Part shown: one piece after another, positions 58,909 through 64,000 of the stretch
Layout of the letters: every line of letters begins with the position of its first letter
Position numbering within the stretch: the first letter of the stretch is position 1
Source: Polyangium fumosum
Lineage (GTDB): Bacteria > Myxococcota_A > Polyangia > Polyangiales > Polyangiaceae
Assembly (NCBI RefSeq): GCF_005144585.1
Contig: NZ_SSMQ01000054.1
Span: forward strand, 22,444-86,443
DNA length: 64,000 nt
Reading direction: 5' to 3'
Notes under the pieces: model-generated
The model's input: the letters and a program-made list of their open reading frames with translations, nothing else
What the model was told of the DNA's origin: nothing
Databases searched by the model: none
Program-made: the position numbers and the translations under genes

Positions 58909-60227
58909 AACGTTTCAAGCTGTCGCGACGCGCGTTCCTCGGCGGAGCGGGCGCGCTCCTCGCCCTGCCGGCGCTCGAGATGTTCTCCCCAAAAAACGCG
59001 AAGGCCGAGCCGAACGACCTCAAGCGCATCCTCGCGTTTTACGTGCCGAACGGCATCCACATGCCGGCCTGGACGCCGACGACCGAGGGGGACCAATACG
59101 CACTCCCCACGATCCTCGAACCACTCGCCCCGGTCCGGGACAAACTGCTTGTCCTCTCGGGCCTGGCGAACACACCCGCGCGGCCCGACGGGCCCGGCGA
59201 TCACGCCGCGGGCACGGCGGGCTTTTTGACGTGCCGCCACGTCGTGAAGACCGAGGGCGCGAACATCAAGAACGGCATCTCCATGGACCAGGTCGCCGCG
59301 GCGCACCTCGGCCAGTTCACGCGGATCCCCTCGCTCCAGCTCGGCATCGACGGCGGATCGAGCGCGGGCGATTGCGACTCGGGGTATAGCTGCGCCTACG
59401 CGCGGAACATCTCCTGGGCCTCGGAGACGCAGCCTTTGCCGAAGGCGGTGAACCCGCAGGTCGTATGGGACATCCTCTTCGGCGGCTTCGATCCCAAGGC
59501 CACGGCCGAGGAGCAGGCGCGGCAGAAGATCTACCGCACGAGCGTCCTCGATTACGTGCTCGAAGAGGCGAACTCGCTGAATGGCAAGCTCGGCACCACG
59601 GATCGGCGCAAGCTCGACGAGTACATGACGGGCATCAACGAGCTCGAAAAGAAGATCCAGAAGACGGGCGAGGGCCCGCAATGCACGCCGATGAACCGCC
59701 CGCCCGGCGAACTGCCCTACCCCGAGCACGTCCTGATGATGCTCGACCTCATCGCGCTCGCGGTGCAATGCGACGCGACGCGGGTCGTGAGCTTCATGCT
59801 GGGCAACGCGGGCAGCGGCCGGAGTTATCCGTTCCTGCTGGTGAACGAGGGCCATCACGAGATCTCGCACCACCAGAACCTCGATACGAACTACGAGAAG
59901 CTCACGACCATCGCCCGGTGGGAGGTGGAGCAATTCGCCTACCTGCTCGGCAAGCTCCAGGCGATCGATGAGGGCAATGGCGTAAGCGCGCTCGATACCT
60001 CGGCCGTGTTCTTCTCCAGCGAGATCGAGGACGGCAACGCGCACAGGCACACGAACCTGCCGGTCCTCGTCGGCGGCGGCCTCGGCGGGATCTTCAAGCC
60101 CGGGAGGCACGTGGTATATCCGGACGAGACGCCGCTCGCGAACCTGTTCATTTCGATGCTGCAAGGCGCGGGCGTCCCGACGAACACGTTCGGCGACAAC
60201 GGCACCGGCCCGCTGTCGGACCTCTGA
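58905..60227 (+). CDS. DUF1552 family protein with Tat signal
   Basis: A 440-residue exported protein. The Tat signal LSRRAFLGGAGALLALPALE (twin-Arg) is followed by PNDLKRILAFYVPNGIHMPA, DKLLVLSGLANTPARP, GDHAAGTAGFLTC and NGISMDQVAAAHLGQ, the DUF1552 pattern, which resembles sulfatase-like or alkaline-phosphatase-like folds. C-terminal blocks are CDATRVVSFMLGNAGSG, HHEISHHQN and VFFSSEIEDGNAHRHTNLPV. Start GTG 58905 overlaps the previous stop (GTGA) and has GGGAGG upstream. It forms a coupled pair with the preceding DUF1592 gene. Confidence 0.85.
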   Translation: MKRFKLSRRAFLGGAGALLALPALEMFSPKNAKAEPNDLKRILAFYVPNGIHMPAWTPTTEGDQYALPTILEPLAPVRDKLLVLSGLANTPARPDGPGDHAAGTAGFLTCRHVVKTEGANIKNGISMDQVAAAHLGQFTRIPSLQLGIDGGSSAGDCDSGYSCAYARNISWASETQPLPKAVNPQVVWDILFGGFDPKATAEEQARQKIYRTSVLDYVLEEANSLNGKLGTTDRRKLDEYMTGINELEKKIQKTGEGPQCTPMNRPPGELPYPEHVLMMLDLIALAVQCDATRVVSFMLGNAGSGRSYPFLLVNEGHHEISHHQNLDTNYEKLTTIARWEVEQFAYLLGKLQAIDEGNGVSALDTSAVFFSSEIEDGNAHRHTNLPVLVGGGLGGIFKPGRHVVYPDETPLANLFISMLQGAGVPTNTFGDNGTGPLSDL

Positions 60228-60235
60228 ATCGATCC

Positions 60236-60264
60236 CGCGGGCGGCGATCCCGTCGTCGCCCGCG
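60236..60264. terminator. Bidirectional hairpin terminator between convergent genes
   Basis: CGCGGGCG (60236-60243) pairs with CGCCCGCG (60257-60264), and GCGA/TCGT extends the stem to 12 pairs (one G-T) around the loop TCCCG. It lies between the converging stops at 60227 and 60276. No T-run, as usual for high-GC myxobacteria. Confidence 0.5.
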
Positions 60265-60275
60265 CGTCCCCTCGT

Positions 60276-61277
60276 TCAGGGCACGTCTGCCAGCACGCGC
60301 ATGGCATTGCCCCGCAGGATCTTTCCGATCGTCTCGGGCCGGATCCCCGCTTCGAGCAGCGCGTCCGTGAGCAGCGGCAATCGCGCGGCGTCGCAGAGAT
60401 CACGCGTCGGCACGATGAAGCCGTCCCAATCCGATCCGAGCGCGGGCGTATCCTCGCCGCAGACGTCGAGGATGTGCTTCATGTGCTTTACGACGGGCGC
60501 GAGCCCGTCCCCGCCGAGGAACTGCGGGCAAAAGATGACACCCACGACGCCGCCCTTGTCCGCGACGGCGCGGAGCTGGTCGTCGTCCACGTTGCGCCAA
60601 TGCTCGAACGCGCCGATGACGCCGGTATGGCTGACGATCGGCGGGCGCGTGGCCATCGCGCAGGCTTCGAGGAACCCCATGCGATTGATGTGCGCGAGGT
60701 CCACGACGACGCCGAGCGCCTCGCACGCCGCGACGACCTCGCGGCCGAACGGCGTGAGCCCCGCGTCGTCCTTGCGCCCACGGCCATACGCCGGATAACA
60801 AAGCTCGTTCCGGCTGAAATGACAGAGGCCGAGGTACCGCACGCCGCGCCGCGCGAAATGCGCGAGTTTGTCGAGCGAACCTTCGAGCGCGTGCCCGCCC
60901 TCGATGCCGAGCAGCGCGCCGACCTGCCCGCGCGCCCGCGCCGCCTCGATCTCGTCCGCCGTGCGCACCTTGGCGAGGCGGTGCGGCGCGCGCGAAATCT
61001 GCGATTCGAGCGCGTCGATCTGCTCGTCGATGACCCGCGCGAGCCCATGCCGCTGCCCGATCGGCAAGGAGACGAGGCCAAAAAACTGCGCCCCCATCCC
61101 GCCCTCTTTCATGCGCGGGACGTCGACGTGCCCGCCGAGCGCGGCGCGCGGGAGCGGCGGATCGTGGCGGGCATGCAGGTCGTAGCCCACCCAGCGCGAC
61201 CACATCAAGCTGTCGGCGTGCAAATCGATCGCGGGGTAGAGGTCGTGGAGCGCGCGCGCTTCGGGGGAGCCGTGCAT
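60276..61277 (-). CDS. Membrane dipeptidase (peptidase family M19)
   Basis: A 333-residue zinc dipeptidase of the renal dipeptidase type. Metal-binding blocks are in order: DLHADSLMW (HxD), GIEGGHALEG, DLAHINRMGF, VSHTG and GSDWDGF. No signal peptide is visible, so the enzyme is probably cytoplasmic in this organism, acting on dipeptides (often with D-residues or dehydro bonds). The ATG start at 61277 gives MHGSPEARALHDLYPAID. It is the last gene of a three-gene minus-strand group with the lipoprotein and cyclophilin. Confidence 0.92.
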   Translation of the reverse strand: MHGSPEARALHDLYPAIDLHADSLMWSRWVGYDLHARHDPPLPRAALGGHVDVPRMKEGGMGAQFFGLVSLPIGQRHGLARVIDEQIDALESQISRAPHRLAKVRTADEIEAARARGQVGALLGIEGGHALEGSLDKLAHFARRGVRYLGLCHFSRNELCYPAYGRGRKDDAGLTPFGREVVAACEALGVVVDLAHINRMGFLEACAMATRPPIVSHTGVIGAFEHWRNVDDDQLRAVADKGGVVGVIFCPQFLGGDGLAPVVKHMKHILDVCGEDTPALGSDWDGFIVPTRDLCDAARLPLLTDALLEAGIRPETIGKILRGNAMRVLADVP

Positions 61278-61302
61278 GGCGCGCCGAGGATAGCAGAAAA
61301 CC

Positions 61303-62226
61303 CTACCGACGAGACCAACCGCCGAGCGCGAATCCAGGGCGCGACTGCAAGAATTTCACCACGGCGACGGGCGGGGTCGACCAGGGCGCGAATCGCTCGG
61401 GCGTCCATTCGCTCGGCACGATGACGCTCCGCGTGTACCCGCTCCAGAGGCCGTCGCTGCACGCATAACAATCGGCGCGGGCGAACTGCGCGTCGACGCG
61501 GAGCCCGCCGCGCTCGCCATACACGGGCAGGATCTGCACGAGATCGGGCAGATCCTCGTGCTGTCGCGCCTCTTCCGGATCCATGTCGCCCTCGTCGAGC
61601 AGGGGCTCGGCGCGCCGCGCGAGCGCCTCCCGGTTCGGCAGATCGTGCAGGAGCTCGATCTCCTTGCCCGCCTCCGCGTCCCACAACTTGAACGTCGCCG
61701 AGATGTTCCCGTGCGCGCCGCACGCGAACACGTACACGTCCTCGTGCACGAAGAGGTACGGCCCGACGCTGCCGAGGAGCTCGACGCGATGCGAGAGCTC
61801 GCCCACGCCCTCGTCGCCGGGATCCACGATCACCTGCCGCGGCTGATCGTCGCGCGGCGCGAGCCAGACATGCGTCACGGTCCCCGGTTCGAGGTTTGCC
61901 GGAGGCGCGCCGTCCTCGCAGCCGCCGAGCTTCACCTCCGCCTCGCGCTCGCGCCAGGCAAGCTCGCCGCGGCTCGTCGCAATCACGATGCCCGGCTCCT
62001 CGCCGAGCACACGCCCGTCGGCCGCCACGCGATACGTCGTCGGGCGCCCGTCCCCCTGCTTGCCCCAGACGAGGACGTCCCCGTCGGCCTCCGCCTCGGG
62101 AGGCGCAGCGCGCGGCCCCGCGGCGAGATCGACGGCAGGAGCCACGGCCGGGCGATGTCCGCCACAACCGGAGGCCAGGGCGATCGACGCCGCGAGGAGG
62201 GCAAACGGGCGCGCCGACACGTGCAT
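61303..62226 (-). CDS. Lipoprotein of unknown function
   Basis: A 307-residue lipoprotein. Signal peptide ends ALASGCGGH (lipobox LASGC), then a Pro/Ala linker. The mature part reads like a beta-propeller fragment (DVLVWGKQGDGRPTTYRVA, GTVTHVWLAPRDDQP, GPYLFVHEDVYVFACGAHG), followed by an acidic region and CYACSDGLWSGYTRS. The ATG shares one base with the TGA of the upstream cyclophilin gene (TGATG), so they are coupled. I do not recognise a family. Confidence 0.7.
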   Translation of the reverse strand: MHVSARPFALLAASIALASGCGGHRPAVAPAVDLAAGPRAAPPEAEADGDVLVWGKQGDGRPTTYRVAADGRVLGEEPGIVIATSRGELAWREREAEVKLGGCEDGAPPANLEPGTVTHVWLAPRDDQPRQVIVDPGDEGVGELSHRVELLGSVGPYLFVHEDVYVFACGAHGNISATFKLWDAEAGKEIELLHDLPNREALARRAEPLLDEGDMDPEEARQHEDLPDLVQILPVYGERGGLRVDAQFARADCYACSDGLWSGYTRSVIVPSEWTPERFAPWSTPPVAVVKFLQSRPGFALGGWSRR

Positions 62227-62744
62227 CAGGCGCCTTCGACGACGACGCGGTTCATGCGGACGGGCGTGAGGGGCCGATCGTTGCGATCGGTTTGGGTCTT
62301 CTCGATCTGGTGCACGACGTCCATGCCCTCGATGACGCGGCCGAAGACGGGGTGCTTCGATTCGCCGGGCGTGAACCAGTCGAGGTAATGATTGTGCACG
62401 GTGTTGATGAAGAACTGGCACGAACCGCTGTTGCGCTCACCGGTGTTCGCCATGGAGAGCGTGCCGGGCTCGTTCGAGAGCTTGGCGCCTTCCGGATGCT
62501 CGTCCTTGATCGTCCCGTCCGGCCCGTCGCCCGTGCCCGCGCGCGGGCTCTTCGGGTCGCGGCTGTGCGGACAGCCGAACTGGAGCATGAACTTGTTGAT
62601 GACGCGATGGAAATGCAGGCCGTCGTAAAAGCCGCTCTTGGCGAGCTTGAGGAAGTTATTGGCCGTGATCGGCATCTTGTCGACGAAGAGCTCGACCTTG
62701 ATGTTGCCGAGGGAGGTCTCGAGGAGTGCAGTCGGGTTTGCCAT
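62226..62744 (-). CDS. Peptidyl-prolyl cis-trans isomerase, cyclophilin type
   Basis: A 172-residue cytoplasmic cyclophilin. Conserved blocks: LETSLGNIKVELF, TANNFLKLAKSGFYDGLHFH, RVINKFMLQFGCP, GTLSMANTGERNSGSCQFFI, WFTPGESKHPVFGRVIEGMD. Active-site Arg and Phe (FHRVI, QFFI) are kept. The insert HSRDPKSPRAGTGDGPDGTI is longer than in E. coli PpiB. ATG 62744 gives MANPTALLETS; the frame is open upstream only as antisense of the next gene. It is the first gene of the lipoprotein-dipeptidase group. Confidence 0.93.
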   Translation of the reverse strand: MANPTALLETSLGNIKVELFVDKMPITANNFLKLAKSGFYDGLHFHRVINKFMLQFGCPHSRDPKSPRAGTGDGPDGTIKDEHPEGAKLSNEPGTLSMANTGERNSGSCQFFINTVHNHYLDWFTPGESKHPVFGRVIEGMDVVHQIEKTQTDRNDRPLTPVRMNRVVVEGA

Positions 62745-62880
62745 GAGCGCGGAGCGTAGGCCCTCGGGGGCGAGGTCGGCAAGGGGCTCGGACACAAACA
62801 ACCCCTTGCGCGGAGGGCTGCGCGAGCGTACGCCCCGGACCGACGAGATGCGAACCGAGCGGAAGAACCGGGGCGAGGTG

Positions 62881-63990
62881 ATGCGTTTCTTCGCGACCGC
62901 AGCGGCGGGCACGGAGGGCGCGCTGCGTGACGAGCTGCGCGAGGCGCGGTTCCGCGAGGTGCGCGCGGACCGCGGCGGCGTGCACTTCGAGGGCCCGATC
63001 GACGAGGGCATGCGCGCGTGCCTGGAGTCACGGATCGCGGTGCGCGTGCTCGCGCTGCTCGCCGAGTTCGAGGCGCCGAACGAGGACGCGCTCTACGAGG
63101 GCGTGAAGGGCGTGGATCTCAGCTACTACCTGGAGCCGAAGCGCACGCTCGCGGTGCGCGCCGCGTGCAAGGACAGCCGCCTCACGCACACGCAGTACAT
63201 CGCGCAGAAGACGAAGGACGCGATCGTCGATGAGCAACGCAGGCAGTACGGCGCGCGGTCGAACGTGGACCTCGAAGACCCGGATCTCGGGGTGTTCATG
63301 CACGTCGTGCGCGACCGGGCGAGCCTGTACGTGGACCTCGCGGGCGAATCGCTGCACCGGCGCGGCTACCGCAAGCGCATCGAGGAGGCGCCGCTCAAGG
63401 AGACGCTGGCAGCGGCGATCCTGCGTCTCTCGGGCTGGGATCGGCAAAGCCCGCTCGTGGACCCGATGTGCGGCTCGGGGACGCTCCCGATCGAAGCGTC
63501 GCTCTGGGCGCGCGACGTGGCGCCGGGGCTCTTGCGGCCGCGGCACGGCTTCGAGCGGTGGCCGAGCCACGACGAGACGCGCAAGCGGCGCATCGCGGAG
63601 ATGCGCGAGGCCGCGCGGGCGCGGGTGAAGAGCGAAGGGCCGTTCGTCGCGGGGAGCGACGTGTCGCCGCAGGCGATCGAGACAGCAAAGCAGAACGCAA
63701 AAGCCGCGGGGGTGCGGCTGCATTTCTCGCGCGCGGATGTGCGGGACGTGGAGGCTTTGGAGCCGGCGGGGTTCGTGGTCACGAACCCGCCGTACGGGGA
63801 GCGTTTGGCCGGGGGAGAGGAGCTTTACCGGGGGATGGCGGAGGCGCTTCGGCGGTTGTCGGGGCATACGGTGGTGCTGCTCGCGGGGACGCCGGAAATT
63901 TCGCGGGCGATGCGGATAAGGCCGGACAAGGAGATCACGGTCTGGAATGGGCCGATCGAATGCCGGTTGTTTTCGTATTCGATACGGTGA
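62881..63990 (+). CDS. RlmL/YpsC-type rRNA (guanine-N2) methyltransferase with THUMP domain
   Basis: A 369-residue class I methyltransferase acting on 23S rRNA guanine in known relatives. N-terminal ferredoxin-like plus THUMP domain (about 1-160: MRFFATAAAGTEGALRDELR, DLEDPDLGVFMHVVRDRASL), then the catalytic Rossmann domain with SPLVDPMCGSGTLPIEAS (SAM binding), VAGSDVSPQAIETAKQN and the VVTNPPYGERL motif (NPPY). It lacks the second methyltransferase domain of E. coli RlmL, so it resembles Bacillus YpsC. ATG 62881 has GGCGAGG upstream; earlier in-frame starts exist. The stop is 10 bases before the window edge. Confidence 0.9.
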   Translation: MRFFATAAAGTEGALRDELREARFREVRADRGGVHFEGPIDEGMRACLESRIAVRVLALLAEFEAPNEDALYEGVKGVDLSYYLEPKRTLAVRAACKDSRLTHTQYIAQKTKDAIVDEQRRQYGARSNVDLEDPDLGVFMHVVRDRASLYVDLAGESLHRRGYRKRIEEAPLKETLAAAILRLSGWDRQSPLVDPMCGSGTLPIEASLWARDVAPGLLRPRHGFERWPSHDETRKRRIAEMREAARARVKSEGPFVAGSDVSPQAIETAKQNAKAAGVRLHFSRADVRDVEALEPAGFVVTNPPYGERLAGGEELYRGMAEALRRLSGHTVVLLAGTPEISRAMRIRPDKEITVWNGPIECRLFSYSIR

Positions 63991-64000
63991 GGGGGTGGGG

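Noticed and set aside
1..64000. tRNA, rRNA, riboswitch or CRISPR loci
   Set aside because: I looked for T-loop GTTCGA signatures, rRNA blocks and spaced repeats and found none I could support by eye; a covariance-model scan would be needed to exclude them.

Overview
The window is one contiguous, very GC-rich stretch of bacterial chromosome. The gene content points to a myxobacterium, most likely of the Sorangium/Polyangium type (Polyangiales). The clues are many secreted lipoproteins, eukaryote-like Ser/Thr kinases and a PP2C phosphatase, PEGA-domain proteins, a kelch protein with a MYXO-CTERM-like C-terminus, a DUF1592/DUF1552 pair, an NtrC-type regulator and a PAS-PAS-STAS protein. This is inferred from gene content only; no rRNA or tRNA gene was recognised. 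Most genes begin a few bases from, or overlap, the preceding stop, so operons can be read directly. Layout: 1-3.5 kb holds the 3' part of a cystathionine gamma-synthase/lyase gene, a lipoprotein, a long palindromic MITE-like repeat, a PP2C phosphatase and ribosome recycling factor. 3.7-9.5 kb holds an NtrC-like regulator with a damaged ATPase core, an unknown protein, a DUF885 protein and a TPR protein. 9.5-13.8 kb holds a PiT phosphate transporter behind a Pho-box-like array, then an AAA ATPase and an Rpn/PDDEXK-like protein with EGR repeats. 13.8-19.6 kb holds a small dimeric-barrel-like protein, a feruloyl-CoA synthase-like ligase with an AidB-like acyl-CoA dehydrogenase, a lipoprotein and a Nudix hydrolase. 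About 19.6-21.4 kb is a lower-GC accessory island with a translationally coupled DUF1828/DUF1829 gene and a DUF6978-like gene, flanked by gene debris. 22.1-22.4 kb is a non-coding repeat array. 22.5-27.5 kb is a compact cysteine/sulfur operon: Rrf2 regulator, CysK, CysO-like sulfur carrier, CysM, Mec-like JAMM protease, and an APS kinase fused to an ATP-sulfurylase domain that has lost its catalytic motifs. It runs on into two secreted proteins with TTG starts. 30.5-36.2 kb holds lipoproteins, an FMN alpha-hydroxy-acid oxidase, a small unknown protein, a broken CocE/NonD hydrolase gene and a CBM2-like secreted protein with 28 consecutive prolines. 36.2-42.3 kb holds a membrane kinase with a PEGA domain coupled to a PEGA/TPR/barrel-like protein, then the kelch protein. 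42.5-48.6 kb holds an ABC-2 exporter divergent from a tight four-gene operon: a Tes-like multi-cluster radical SAM enzyme, an SDR, a class III aminotransferase and a second SDR lacking the catalytic Tyr and Lys. 48.6-55.7 kb holds a histidine kinase, a PAS-PAS-STAS protein and a 1315-residue kinase/AAA/TPR regulator. 55.7-64 kb holds NudC, the DUF1592/DUF1552 pair, an M19 dipeptidase, a lipoprotein, a cyclophilin and an RlmL-like rRNA methyltransferase. The stretches most worth following up are the radical SAM/SDR/aminotransferase operon (44.3-48.6 kb), the sulfur operon with its pseudo-sulfurylase and tailed sulfur carrier (22.5-27.5 kb), and the DUF1828/DUF6978-like island (19.8-21.1 kb).
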